A stretch of DNA of 64,000 bases, from assembly GCF_030813595.1 (NCBI RefSeq), contig NZ_JAUSUH010000014.1, forward strand, positions 1-64,000. The letters are read 5' to 3'. Shown here in pieces: positions 26,871 to 35,177 of the stretch. Both the position numbers and the translations under genes were made by a program. The DNA comes from Ancylobacter vacuolatus. Lineage in GTDB: Bacteria > Pseudomonadota > Alphaproteobacteria > Rhizobiales > Xanthobacteraceae. How positions within the stretch are numbered: position 1 is the stretch's first letter; every line of letters starts with the position of its first letter. Under the pieces are notes generated by a model. It was not told the origin of the DNA. It was given only the letters and a program-made list of their open reading frames with translations, and did no database searches.

Positions 26871-27932
26871 CTACCCGCCCTCGGTGCGTTCTGCCGCCGC
26901 GTGAGGGCTCGTCAGGGTGCGGATTTCCTGGAGAAGGCCGGCCGGAATCAGCACGCCCCCGGCGCTGCGGGCGCGGGCGGCGTAGCGGCGCTCCGAGGGC
27001 AGCCGCACCCCGGGCTGCGCACGGGCGAGGGCGAACAGCTCCTGCGCATCGCTCATGCGCTGCGCCAGCGTCGCGCCGCCGAACACGGCGGGGTCGATGG
27101 CGATGAACAGTTCGCCGCCGAGCGGCGGGCCGGCATCGCCATTCTCCACCGCCTTCGCCTGCCGGCTGGTCAGGTCGCCGATCAACGGCCCGGCGATCAG
27201 CTCCACCATCATCGAGAGGGCCGATCCCTTGTGCCCGCCAAAGGGCAGCAGCGCGCCGGCCAGCGCGGCGGCGGGGTCGGTGGTCGGGGCGCCGTCCGGG
27301 CCCACCGCCCATCCGGCGGGGAGGGCCTCGCCGGCGCGGCGCTTCAGCTCTACCTCGCCGCGCGCGGCGGCACTGGTGGCGAAATCGAAGATGAAGGGCC
27401 GGTCCTGCGGCCCCGGCCAGCCAAAGGCGATCGGGTTGGTGCCCATCAGCGGCGCCGTGCCGCCGGCGGGGGCGACGCAGCACTGGCCGACGGTGAAGCA
27501 CCAGGCGGCGAGCCCCGCCTCGATAGCCGGCTCGATATCCGCCCACAGGGCCGAGAAATGGTAGCAGTCGTGAATGGCCAGGGCTGCGATGCCATAGGTC
27601 TTCGCCGCCTCGATCAGCGCCGGCACGCCGGCCTCGATGGCGAGCGGGGCAAAGCCGCGCTTCGCATCGACCCGCAGCACCACCGGCGTCGCCCGGGCCA
27701 GCACCGGCAGCGCCTCCCGCTCCGCCTTGCCGCTGCGGACGCTGTCGACATAGCCCAGCAGCCGGTAGAGCCCGTGCGAATGGCACTCATCCGCCTGCGC
27801 CCGGGTGATGGAGCGGGCGATCGCCGCCGCATGTGCCGCGCCAAGTCCGGCGGCACGCAGCGTGTCGCGGGTGAGATCGTGCACCTCGTCGAGGCCGAGG
27901 CGAACCATGTCGGGCGTGTGGGATCGGGTCAT
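26871..27932 (-). CDS. Ldh-family NAD(P)H-dependent reductase, probable pyrroline-2-carboxylate reductase
   Basis: 353 residues of the malate/L-lactate/ureidoglycolate dehydrogenase family (Ldh_2), which is not related to classical Rossmann lactate dehydrogenases. Motifs: ECHSHGLYRL with the catalytic His, MGTNPIAFGWPG, and GGHKGSALSMMVELIAG. Members with this context (DpkA/LhpD type) reduce delta1-pyrroline-2-carboxylate or delta1-piperideine-2-carboxylate to proline or pipecolate. That would complete 3-hydroxyproline breakdown by the dehydratases encoded at 31780-34073. The start overlaps the GntR gene stop (ATGA). Malate or lactate dehydrogenase activity remains possible. Confidence 0.8.
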   Translation of the reverse strand: MTRSHTPDMVRLGLDEVHDLTRDTLRAAGLGAAHAAAIARSITRAQADECHSHGLYRLLGYVDSVRSGKAEREALPVLARATPVVLRVDAKRGFAPLAIEAGVPALIEAAKTYGIAALAIHDCYHFSALWADIEPAIEAGLAAWCFTVGQCCVAPAGGTAPLMGTNPIAFGWPGPQDRPFIFDFATSAAARGEVELKRRAGEALPAGWAVGPDGAPTTDPAAALAGALLPFGGHKGSALSMMVELIAGPLIGDLTSRQAKAVENGDAGPPLGGELFIAIDPAVFGGATLAQRMSDAQELFALARAQPGVRLPSERRYAARARSAGGVLIPAGLLQEIRTLTSPHAAAERTEGG

Positions 27933-28618
27933 GGCGTGGCCTTGCGCTGGCTGCGCTCCAGCTCGCGCAGCAGGTCCTGCTGCACGGTCAGGATGTGGGT
28001 GTCGAGAAAGCCGCAGGCCGCCGCGACATCGCCCGCCCTGGCGAGATCGGCGAGCGCGGCGTGTTCGCTCACCGCCCGCTGCATGCCGACAATGCCCATG
28101 CCGGCGACATCGCTCAGATGCACGCGGGTGTAGCGGTCGCTGGCCTGGAGCAGGCCGTGCACGATGGTGAGCGAGCGCGGCAGCTCGGCCCGCGCATAGA
28201 GCGCCATGTGGAAATCGGCGTTGATCTGGCCCCAGCGGCCGAGATCATTCGCTGCCGTGGCTGTCACCATTTCCGCGTGCAGCGCGTCGAGCCGCGCGAA
28301 GTCGTCGGCTTCGAGGGCAGGAATGGAGCCGGCGAGCAGCCGCGGCTCCAGCAGCCGGCGCAGCTCGAACACGTCGCGGATTTCGGCGGTGGAGAGCTGG
28401 GCCACCACCGCGCCCTTCTGCGGCACGAAGCGCACCAGCCCCTCGGCGTCGAGCTGGAACAGCGCCTCGCGCACGGGGATGCGGCTGACCTTGAACGTCG
28501 CCGCCAGCGCGTCCTGCCGCAGTTGCGCCCCGGCCGGATAGGTGCCGTCGAGGATCGCCATGCGCAACTGGTCGAGAATGGCCGCCGTCAGTGTGCGGTG
28601 CTTGAGAAGCGGGTTCAT
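27929..28618 (-). CDS. GntR-family regulator (FCD type), divergent from TRAP genes
   Basis: 229 residues. GntR winged helix (about 10-75; LRQDALAATFKVSRIPVREALFQLDAEG) and FCD effector domain with metal-binding pattern AELPRSLTIVHGLLQASD and SEHAALADLARAGD. Overlaps the Ldh-family gene by four bases and faces the TRAP operon across about 95 bases, so it probably controls both. The ligand is likely hydroxyproline or an intermediate. Confidence 0.9.
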   Translation of the reverse strand: MNPLLKHRTLTAAILDQLRMAILDGTYPAGAQLRQDALAATFKVSRIPVREALFQLDAEGLVRFVPQKGAVVAQLSTAEIRDVFELRRLLEPRLLAGSIPALEADDFARLDALHAEMVTATAANDLGRWGQINADFHMALYARAELPRSLTIVHGLLQASDRYTRVHLSDVAGMGIVGMQRAVSEHAALADLARAGDVAAACGFLDTHILTVQQDLLRELERSQRKATP

Positions 28619-28712
28619 TTTCCTGGCGTCGGGCCCCGAATAATCACATCAGGCATATTGACGGAGATAATTTATAAAATCTACGATCCACCAAAAGAGG
28701 GAAACAGCTACC
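28619..28712. promoter_or_regulatory. Divergent promoter region of the gntR-ldh and TRAP operons
   Basis: A short AT-rich stretch in GC-rich surroundings, with AATAATCACATC (28639-28650), ATATTGACGGAG (28655-28666) and ATAATTTATAAAATC (28667-28681). It should hold promoters in both directions and the GntR site; I cannot assign exact -35/-10 boxes. The dctQ ATG at 28713 follows GAGGGAAACAGCTACC. Confidence 0.4.
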
Positions 28713-29333
28713 ATGTCGCACACCAACGGCCTTGCTGCCGGTGGCCGGCCGTTGCGTGCCGTCACAGCGGCTTCGGAAGCCCTTCTGGTCGCCGAGCGCT
28801 TCGCCATCGGCGCGCTGATGGCGCTGCTCACCGGCCTGATCCTCCTCAACGTCGTCACCCGCTACAGTCACGTCCCGCTCTACTGGATCGACGAATCCGC
28901 CATCTTCACCACCGTCTGGCTCACCTTCATCGGCGCGTCCGCCATGTCGCGGCTGCGGCTCGACTTCTCGATGACACTGCTGACCGAGCGGCTTCCGGCG
29001 GGGGCGGTGAAGGCGATGCGGGTCCTCTCCACGCTCTGCATCCTCGGCTTCGGCCTGGCGCTGGCCGCCATGTGCTGGCTGTGGATGGACCCGGTCGGCA
29101 TCGCCTCCGCCGGCTTCGATGGGCGCGAATATGGCGGGGCGACGTTCAATTTCCTCTACACTGAGCGCACCCAGACGCTGAACTGGCCGAGCTGGGTGGT
29201 CTATCTGGTGATGCCGCTTTTCGCCTTCACCCTCATCGTCCACAGCGCCGCCAATCTCATCGAGGATCTCGGCCTCGCGCCCCCGGCGGACCGTAGCAGC
29301 ATCGGCCTGCACACGGCCGAGGAGGTCGCCTGA
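28713..29333 (+). CDS. TRAP transporter small permease (DctQ)
   Basis: 206 residues with four predicted membrane helices, the second with the family motif NVVTRY (about residue 48) and WIDESAIFTTVWLTFIGASAMSR. The stop codon overlaps the DctM start (TGATG). With DctM and DctP it forms a sodium-driven TRAP importer. Its placement opposite a GntR regulator and beside hydroxyproline genes suggests an amino acid or hydroxy-acid substrate. Confidence 0.9.
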   Translation: MSHTNGLAAGGRPLRAVTAASEALLVAERFAIGALMALLTGLILLNVVTRYSHVPLYWIDESAIFTTVWLTFIGASAMSRLRLDFSMTLLTERLPAGAVKAMRVLSTLCILGFGLALAAMCWLWMDPVGIASAGFDGREYGGATFNFLYTERTQTLNWPSWVVYLVMPLFAFTLIVHSAANLIEDLGLAPPADRSSIGLHTAEEVA

Positions 29334-30598
29334 TGCTGACCGGCGCCGCCTTTCTCGCCTTCCTGCTCATCGGGGTGCCGATCGGCATCGCCATCTGCCT
29401 CACCGGCGTGGTCTTCATCCAGGCCTCCGGCAATCCGGTGCTCTACCAGAGCTTTCCGATGCAGATGTTCGGCTCGGTCGACAATTACGGGCTGATCGCG
29501 ATCCCTCTCTTCATCCTCATCGGCGAGATCATGAATGGCGGCGGCATCACCCGCCAGATCATCTCCATGACCATGGCCTTTGTCGGCTCGCTGCGCGGTG
29601 GCCTCGCCTATGTGAACATGCTGGCAAACATGTTCGTCTCTTCCATTCTCGGCTCGGCGACCGCGCAGGTCGCCATCATGGCGCAGATCATGGTGCCGGA
29701 GATGGAGGCGAAGGGCTATGACAAGACCTTCGCCGCCGGCCTCACCGCCTATGCCGGCATGCTCGGGCCGATCATTCCGCCCTCGATCATGTTCGTCATG
29801 TATTCGGTGCTGGCGCAGGTGCCGGTCAGCACCATGCTGGTCGCCGGGCTGATCCCCGGAATCGTGCTCACCGTGATGTTCTGCATCGTCATCGCCGTCA
29901 TGGGCTATGTCTACAACTACCCGCGCGGGGAGAGCTTCACCCTGCGCGAGCGCGTCGCCACCGTGGTGGCCTGCGCCCCGACGCTGCTGATCCCCATCGT
30001 CATCGTCGGCTCCATCCTCACTGGCCTCGCCAACCCCACCGAATCCGCCGCCGTCGGCGCCCTCGCCTCGGTGCTGGTCGGGCGTTTCTGGACCCGCGAG
30101 CTCCAGCTGTCGCAGCTGCCGCACATGCTGGTGCGGGCGGGCGTCTATTCCGGCATCGTGCTGTTCCTCGTGGCGGCGGCCGGCGTGCTCTCCTGGGTGC
30201 TGGTCTTCGCCAAGGTGCCGCAGGAAGTGGCGCTGTGGATCCAGTCCATCGCCACCGGGCCGATCAGCTTCATGCTGCTGGTCAATGTCATCCTGCTGGT
30301 CATCGGCACGGTGATCGACGGGGCGCCGGGCCTAATCATGACGGTGCCGATCCTGCTGCCCATCGCCACCGAGGTCTACCATATCGACCCGGTGCAGTTC
30401 GGCGTGGTGGCGGTGGTCAACCTTGTGCTGGGCTTCCTCTCGCCGCCCGTCGGGCTGTGCTTCTTCGTGGCGGCGGCGGTGACGGGCGCCAAGCCCGGCA
30501 AGATGTTCCTCGTCACCCTGCCGTTCTTCTTCGCCGCCTGCCTGCTGCTGGTGCTGCTCTCGATCTTCCCCGGCCTCTCCACTGCCCTCGTCCGCTGA
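29333..30598 (+). CDS. TRAP transporter large permease (DctM)
   Basis: 421 residues, about 12 hydrophobic segments, including MFGSVDNYGLIAIPLFILIGEIM and GMLGPIIPPSIMFVMY, both typical of the DctM ion/substrate path, and a C-terminal FLSPPVGLCFFVAAAV motif. Length and hydropathy match the family. Encoded between dctQ (overlap) and dctP (27 bases). Confidence 0.93.
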   Translation: MLTGAAFLAFLLIGVPIGIAICLTGVVFIQASGNPVLYQSFPMQMFGSVDNYGLIAIPLFILIGEIMNGGGITRQIISMTMAFVGSLRGGLAYVNMLANMFVSSILGSATAQVAIMAQIMVPEMEAKGYDKTFAAGLTAYAGMLGPIIPPSIMFVMYSVLAQVPVSTMLVAGLIPGIVLTVMFCIVIAVMGYVYNYPRGESFTLRERVATVVACAPTLLIPIVIVGSILTGLANPTESAAVGALASVLVGRFWTRELQLSQLPHMLVRAGVYSGIVLFLVAAAGVLSWVLVFAKVPQEVALWIQSIATGPISFMLLVNVILLVIGTVIDGAPGLIMTVPILLPIATEVYHIDPVQFGVVAVVNLVLGFLSPPVGLCFFVAAAVTGAKPGKMFLVTLPFFFAACLLLVLLSIFPGLSTALVR

Positions 30599-30625
30599 AC
30601 CCTTCCAGCCGAAAGGACCGCCCCG

Positions 30626-31615
30626 ATGATCTCCCGCCGTACCCTGCTCGCCGCCGCTGCCGGCGCCACCCTGCCGCTGGCCGCCCCCGGCGTGCTGCGC
30701 GCCCAGGCGCGTGACCTGCGCCTCGGCATCATCACCCCGCCCGGCCACCCCTGGAACAATGCGGCGCTGAAGGTCGCCGAGGTTCTGAAGGAAAAGACCG
30801 GCGGCAAGCTGACCATGACCGTCTTCCATGCCGGCCAGCTCGGCAATGAAGGCGCGATGATGCAGCAGCTGCAGACCGGCGCGCTCGACATGGCGTTCCT
30901 GCAGGCGGCCGAGGTCGGCAACCGGGTGCCGAATGTCGCCGCCATTCTGGCCCCTTACGTGATCCGCTCCACCGAGGCCGCCGCCAAGCTGGTGCGCCAG
31001 CCGATCGCCATGCAGATGCTGGAGCCGCTGCCGAAGGAGACCGGCACGCTCGGCCTCGGCTGGGGCATCACCTCGATCCGCGTCGTGTTCTCGGCCAAGG
31101 AGATCGACGGCATCGCCGGCCTCAACGGCATGAAGCTGCGCATCAACACCACGCCGGCCTTCCGCGACTTCTACTCGCTGCTCGGCGCCGCCCCGACCCC
31201 GATCCCGACGCCTCAGGTCTATGACGCCATGGCCAATGGGCAGGTCGACGGGCTGGAGGCCGATCTCGACTTCTCGTGGAACCAGCGTTTCGACAAGGTG
31301 TCGAAGGTGCTGATGCGCATGGACGCGGTGTTCATGCCCTTCATCGCGCTGGCGTCGGGCAAGGCCTGGCAGACCCTCTCCGCCGAGGATCGCGCGCTGA
31401 TCACCGCCGCGACCAAGGAAGCGCTGGCCGTGCAGGTCGACCAGACCGTGACCAACGCGCCGAAGCTGCTGAAGGACTTCGAGGGCACCGGCATCAAGAT
31501 CGTTGTGCCGCCGACGGCGGATGCGGCGCCGATCATCGCCGAATACGACAAGATCTGGGCGCCGAAGGCCCCGATCCTGCCCGAGCTGCGCAAGATCGGC
31601 GCCACGCTGGGCTGA
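30626..31615 (+). CDS. TRAP transporter substrate-binding protein (DctP)
   Basis: 329 residues with a twin-arginine-like signal (MISRRTLLAAAAGATLPLAAP) cut near residue 27. DctP fold marks: LGIITPPGHPWNNAALKVAEVL, and MKLRINTTPAFRDFYSLLGAAPTPIP, which contains the conserved Arg (MKLRI) that binds the substrate carboxylate. The carboxylate of hydroxyproline would fit but other acids cannot be excluded. A classic intrinsic terminator follows. Confidence 0.92.
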   Translation: MISRRTLLAAAAGATLPLAAPGVLRAQARDLRLGIITPPGHPWNNAALKVAEVLKEKTGGKLTMTVFHAGQLGNEGAMMQQLQTGALDMAFLQAAEVGNRVPNVAAILAPYVIRSTEAAAKLVRQPIAMQMLEPLPKETGTLGLGWGITSIRVVFSAKEIDGIAGLNGMKLRINTTPAFRDFYSLLGAAPTPIPTPQVYDAMANGQVDGLEADLDFSWNQRFDKVSKVLMRMDAVFMPFIALASGKAWQTLSAEDRALITAATKEALAVQVDQTVTNAPKLLKDFEGTGIKIVVPPTADAAPIIAEYDKIWAPKAPILPELRKIGATLG

Positions 31616-31639
31616 GATCTGGTTGCCGCTTGAAACGAA

Positions 31640-31668
31640 AGAGGCGCCTCGCGGGGCGCCTCTTTTTT
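31640..31668 (+). terminator. Rho-independent terminator after the TRAP operon
   Basis: GAGGCGCC (31641-31648), 6-base loop, GGCGCCTC (31655-31662), followed by six T (31663-31668). It ends rightward transcription 25 bases after dctP. The leftward hydroxyproline operon ends shortly beyond. Confidence 0.9.
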
Positions 31669-31679
31669 GTGGCTCACAA

Positions 31680-31723
31680 CGTCATCCCGAGGTGCGAGCG
31701 TTAGCGAGCCTCGAAGGATGACG
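31680..31723. repeat. Dispersed short palindromic repeat, copy 1
   Basis: Starts CGTCATCCCGAGGTGCGAGC and ends AGCCTCGAAGGATGACG. The ends are inverted and the same unit recurs at 34115-34154 and twice, inverted, at 36551-36653. Found between converging operons, so it may add to termination. Confidence 0.75.
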
Positions 31724-31779
31724 GCGCGCAGGGGTGAGGCCCCGTCACTGCGCCGCCCACACCGGCCGAAAGGCGGACG

Positions 31780-32817
31780 TCAGTCCTGCTTCCACACCGG
31801 CCACGTGTCGGAGAGGCGGTAGCCAGTCGGCCAGGGGTCTTCCGGGTCCACCATCAGCTGCGCGGTGTGCGTCACCCAGGCGCGACCCATGATCGAGGGC
31901 AGGATCGCCGGGCGCCCGCCAATGCTGGTCTCGCCCTCGATCCGGCACTCGAAGCGCGAATCGAGGATCGAGCGGCCGATGAAGGTCTCGCCCACTTTCA
32001 GCTGGCCCTTGGCGTGCAGCACCGCCATCCGCGCCGAGCAGCCGGTGCCGGTGGGCGAACGGTCGATCTTGCCGGGGCGGATCGCCACCGCATTAGCGCC
32101 CGACTTCACGCCGTCCATCTCCACGACAGGGGCGGCGAACTGGCAGAAGGAAATGTGGTTCCAGTCGGCATTCTCAGGGTGCTTGAAGCCGAGCTGGCGA
32201 TTGGCCGCCTTGACGATGCGCATGCCGGTCTCGGCGAGGTCCTTGGCTTCGTCCGGGCGGATCGAAAAGCCCAGCGCATGGGCGTCGACGATGACGAAGC
32301 TGTCGCCGCCATAGGCGGTATCGACGGTCAGCGTGCCGAGCCCTTCCACTTCCAGCTGGGCGCCCAGCTTGTCGGCGAAGGAGGGGTGGTTGCGCACCTT
32401 GATCCGCTCGACCTTGCCGTTGCGGCAATAAGCCGTGACCTCGATCAGCCCGCCCGGCGCCTCCAGCACCATATGCGTTTCCGGCTCCACCATCGGCACG
32501 ATGCCGCTGTCGAGCAGCACGGTGGAGACGCAGATCGAGTTGGAGCCGGACATGGGCGGCGTATCCTCCGGCTCCATGATGATGAAGGCGGCGACGGCGC
32601 GCGGGTCCTTCGGCGGCACCAGCAGGTTCACATGGCGGAACACCCCGCCGCGCGGCTCCTGCAGCACGAAATTGCGTAGCGTGTTGTCGGCCGCGAGGAA
32701 GCGCGACTGCGCCCACACGCTGTCGCCGGGCGGGGGCGCGACGCCGCCGACAATGACATCGCCGACCTCGCCCTCGGCATGGCAGCCGACAATGTGGATG
32801 ATCTTGCTGGTGCGCAT
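31780..32817 (-). CDS. Proline racemase-family protein, probable trans-3-hydroxyproline dehydratase
   Basis: 345 residues from the ATG at 32817 ([10 protein letters not shown]). The overall proline racemase/4-hydroxyproline epimerase fold is clear, but both catalytic Cys positions are changed: Ser90 in [11 protein letters not shown] and Thr256 in [14 protein letters not shown]. Racemases and epimerases need a Cys pair, while known trans-3-hydroxyproline dehydratases lack at least one of them. A racemase role is thus unlikely; dehydration of trans-3-hydroxy-L-proline to pyrroline-2-carboxylate is the best fit. Cys260, four residues after the normal position, might take part. It is the last gene of the long leftward hydroxyproline operon. 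Confidence 0.8.
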   Translation of the reverse strand: MRTSKIIHIVGCHAEGEVGDVIVGGVAPPPGDSVWAQSRFLAADNTLRNFVLQEPRGGVFRHVNLLVPPKDPRAVAAFIIMEPEDTPPMSGSNSICVSTVLLDSGIVPMVEPETHMVLEAPGGLIEVTAYCRNGKVERIKVRNHPSFADKLGAQLEVEGLGTLTVDTAYGGDSFVIVDAHALGFSIRPDEAKDLAETGMRIVKAANRQLGFKHPENADWNHISFCQFAAPVVEMDGVKSGANAVAIRPGKIDRSPTGTGCSARMAVLHAKGQLKVGETFIGRSILDSRFECRIEGETSIGGRPAILPSIMGRAWVTHTAQLMVDPEDPWPTGYRLSDTWPVWKQD

Positions 32818-32850
32818 CGGGGCCTCGTGATGACAGAGCGGCGCCTTGAT

Positions 32851-32958
32851 CCTCTCCCCATTGGGGAGAGGTGGCCCGCGAAGCGGGTCGGTGAGGGGGC
32901 GAACGGTCGGTCGGCGTGCCAGCCCCTCACCCCACCCCTCTCCCCGTCGGGGAGAGGG
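32851..32958. repeat. Composite palindromic intergenic element
   Basis: Two hairpins: CCTCTCCCC/GGGGAGAGG (32851-32871, loop ATT) and CCCTCTCCCC/GGGGAGAGGG (32936-32958, loop GTC). Between them GGTGAGGGG and CCCCTCACC are also inverted. It fits the REP/BIME-like elements common in Hyphomicrobiales genomes and separates two genes of one operon. Confidence 0.75.
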
Positions 32959-32969
32959 AGCGAACACGG

Positions 32970-34073
32970 TCAGCCGATCGCCACCACCGGATCGCCGAGC
33001 ACGTCGAACAGCGGGGTGATGCCCAGCCCCGGCGCGTCGGAGGCAGTCATGAAGCCGTTCTCGCGCTTGGGCGCGCCGCTCGCGATGTCCACCGTGCCGT
33101 AACTGTTGAAATCAGTGGCGGAGAAGGTGAACTCCTCCGGCGTCGAGCGGGCGAGATGGGCGATGGTCGCGGTGACGATATCGCCGCCCCAGGTGTCCTC
33201 GATGGTCATTGGCGTGCCGGAGGCGACGCAGATGTCGCGCATCAGCCGCGCCTTGGTCAGCCCGCCGACCTTGGAGATCTTCAGGTTGATAATGTCCATC
33301 GCGTCATCGGCCAGCGCCTTCATCAACGTGCCGACGCCGTCGATCACCTCGTCGAGCACGAAGGGCCGCGCGGTGCGGGCGCGCACCGAGAGGCACTCCT
33401 CATAGGTCGGGCAGGGCTGCTCGATATAGACGTCGAGATCGGCCACCTCGGCGCAGATGCGGGCGGCTTCCGCCCGTGTCCAGCCGGTATTGGCATCGGC
33501 GACCAGAATGTCGGAGGCGTCGAGAATCTCGCGGGTGGCGCGGATGCGGTCGATGTCCTGGTCGGCGTCACCGCCCACCTTGAGCTGGAACTTGGTGTAG
33601 CCCTCGGCCTTGTAGCCGGCGATCTTCTTCGCCATCACTTCAGGGGCTTCCTGCGAGATGGCGCGGTAGAGCGCGACCTTTTCCTGCGCCGCGCCGCCGA
33701 GCAGCTTGTAGACCGGCAGCCCCGCCACCTTGCCGAGAATGTCCCAGCACGCGATGTCGATCGGCGCCTTCACATAGGGGTGGCCGCGCAGCACCGCGTC
33801 CATGTGCCGGTTCAGCACGTTGAGATCGGTCGGGTCGAGGCCGATCACCTTCGGGCCGATCTCCTCCAGCCCGGCGCGCACGCCATGGGCATAGGCGGGC
33901 AGATAGGCCGAGCCGAGCGGGCAGCATTCGGCATAGCCGGTGATACCGGCATCGGTCTCCACCGCCACCACGGTGGAATCGAACACCTCGATGAAATTGC
34001 CGTTCGACCAGTTGTAGCGGCCCTCCTTGAGGGGGAGACCGACTTTATAGGCCTTGATGCCGGTGATCTTCAT
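32970..34073 (-). CDS. Enolase-superfamily dehydratase, probable cis-3-hydroxy-L-proline dehydratase
   Basis: 367 residues of the mandelate racemase/muconate-lactonizing group. Metal ligands are Asp193 (VADANTGW), Glu219 (YIEQPCP) and Asp241 (FVLDEVIDG). The acid/base Lys165 lies in KFQLKVGGD, and Lys265 in NLKISKVGG faces it; the first Lys of the usual KxK motif is Gln163. Two opposed Lys fit alpha-proton chemistry at an amino acid. In hydroxyproline operons this branch contains cis-3-hydroxy-L-proline dehydratase and hydroxyproline-betaine epimerase; the flanking genes favour the former. Confidence 0.78.
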   Translation of the reverse strand: MKITGIKAYKVGLPLKEGRYNWSNGNFIEVFDSTVVAVETDAGITGYAECCPLGSAYLPAYAHGVRAGLEEIGPKVIGLDPTDLNVLNRHMDAVLRGHPYVKAPIDIACWDILGKVAGLPVYKLLGGAAQEKVALYRAISQEAPEVMAKKIAGYKAEGYTKFQLKVGGDADQDIDRIRATREILDASDILVADANTGWTRAEAARICAEVADLDVYIEQPCPTYEECLSVRARTARPFVLDEVIDGVGTLMKALADDAMDIINLKISKVGGLTKARLMRDICVASGTPMTIEDTWGGDIVTATIAHLARSTPEEFTFSATDFNSYGTVDIASGAPKRENGFMTASDAPGLGITPLFDVLGDPVVAIG

Positions 34074-34114
34074 GGCGTGGTTTCCGTTGTCTGCCGTTGC
34101 CGCCCGCGTTCAGC

Positions 34115-34154
34115 CGTCATCCTGAGGTGCGAGCGCAGCGAGCCTCGAAGGATG
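34115..34154. repeat. Dispersed short palindromic repeat, copy 2
   Basis: CGTCATCCTGAGGTGCGAGC at the left end and AGCCTCGAAGGATG at the right end, nearly the same as the copy at 31680-31723. Located in the 90 bases between the epimerase and enolase-family genes of the same operon. Confidence 0.75.
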
Positions 34155-34163
34155 TTGAAAGCC

Positions 34164-35165
34164 TCACACCACCACGAAGCCGTGCGCGAAGGGGTCGCGG
34201 TCGTCGATGAAGATGGTGTTGTAGCCGGTCATGCAGGCCCAGCCGCCGATGGAGGGGATGATCGCGTCGCGCTCGCCCACCTTCACCGCCGCCTCGACCC
34301 GGCCCTTGAACAGCGAGCCGATGATGCTCTCATGCACGAAATCGTCGCCCACCTTCAGCTGGCCGCGCGCGGCGAGGTGCGCCATGCGCGAGGAGGTGCC
34401 GGTGCCGCAGGGCGAGCGGTCGATCGCCTTGTCGCCATAGAACACCGCGTTGCGCGCATGCGCTTCCGGGTGGCGGGCGACGCCGGTCCAGAGAATGTGC
34501 GAGAGGCCGCGAATCTCCGGCTTCTCCGGGTGGATGAACTCGTATTTCTCGTTCAGCGCCCGGCGCAGCGCCGGGCTCATGCCCACCAGTTCGCCGGCGG
34601 TGAAGTCGGCCATGTCGCGGAAGGCTTCTTGCGGCTCGACGATGGCGTAGAAATTCCCGCCATAGGCGACATCGACCGTCACCTCGCCAAGGCCGGGGCA
34701 CTCAGCGGTGAGCCCGCGCGCATAGAGGAAGGCGGGCACGTTGGTGATGCGCACTTCTTCCACATATTGCCCGACCTGCCGGTATTCCGCCTTCACCACG
34801 CCGGCGGGGGTGTCGAGCATCAAGACGCCGGGGGTCTTCGGCGTCACCAGCCCGTGCTCGATCGCCATCGTCACCGTGCCGATGGTGCCGTGGCCGCACA
34901 TGGGCAGGCAGCCCGAGGTTTCGATGAACAGGATGGCGACATCGCAATCGGGGCGGGTCGGGGGATAGAGGATCGAGCCCGACATCATGTCGTGGCCGCG
35001 CGGCTCGAACATCAGCCCGGTGCGGATCCAGTCGAATTCGCGCAGGAAATGGGCGCGCTTCTCGATCATGGTGTCGCCGACGAGGTTCGGCCCGCCGCCG
35101 GCCACCAGCCGCACCGGGTTGCCGCAGGTGTGGCCGTCAATGCAGAAGAAGCTGTGTCGCGCCAT
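34164..35165 (-). CDS. 4-hydroxyproline 2-epimerase
   Basis: 333 residues from the ATG at 35165 (MARHSFFCID). Proline racemase superfamily with both catalytic Cys in place: Cys90 in CLPMCGHGTIG and Cys253 in DRSPCGTGTSSRM. GHTCGNPVRLVAGG near the N-terminus and the short length are typical of bacterial 4-hydroxyproline epimerases rather than proline racemases. It converts trans-4-hydroxy-L-proline to cis-4-hydroxy-D-proline, the substrate of the FAD enzyme encoded just upstream. Confidence 0.9.
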   Translation of the reverse strand: MARHSFFCIDGHTCGNPVRLVAGGGPNLVGDTMIEKRAHFLREFDWIRTGLMFEPRGHDMMSGSILYPPTRPDCDVAILFIETSGCLPMCGHGTIGTVTMAIEHGLVTPKTPGVLMLDTPAGVVKAEYRQVGQYVEEVRITNVPAFLYARGLTAECPGLGEVTVDVAYGGNFYAIVEPQEAFRDMADFTAGELVGMSPALRRALNEKYEFIHPEKPEIRGLSHILWTGVARHPEAHARNAVFYGDKAIDRSPCGTGTSSRMAHLAARGQLKVGDDFVHESIIGSLFKGRVEAAVKVGERDAIIPSIGGWACMTGYNTIFIDDRDPFAHGFVVV

Positions 35166-35177
35166 GGGTGTCACTCG

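Noticed and set aside
26121..28133. A 670-codon plus-strand frame
   Set aside because: Antisense to the sensor kinase, Ldh-family and GntR genes, all of which have clear motifs; low-complexity translation.
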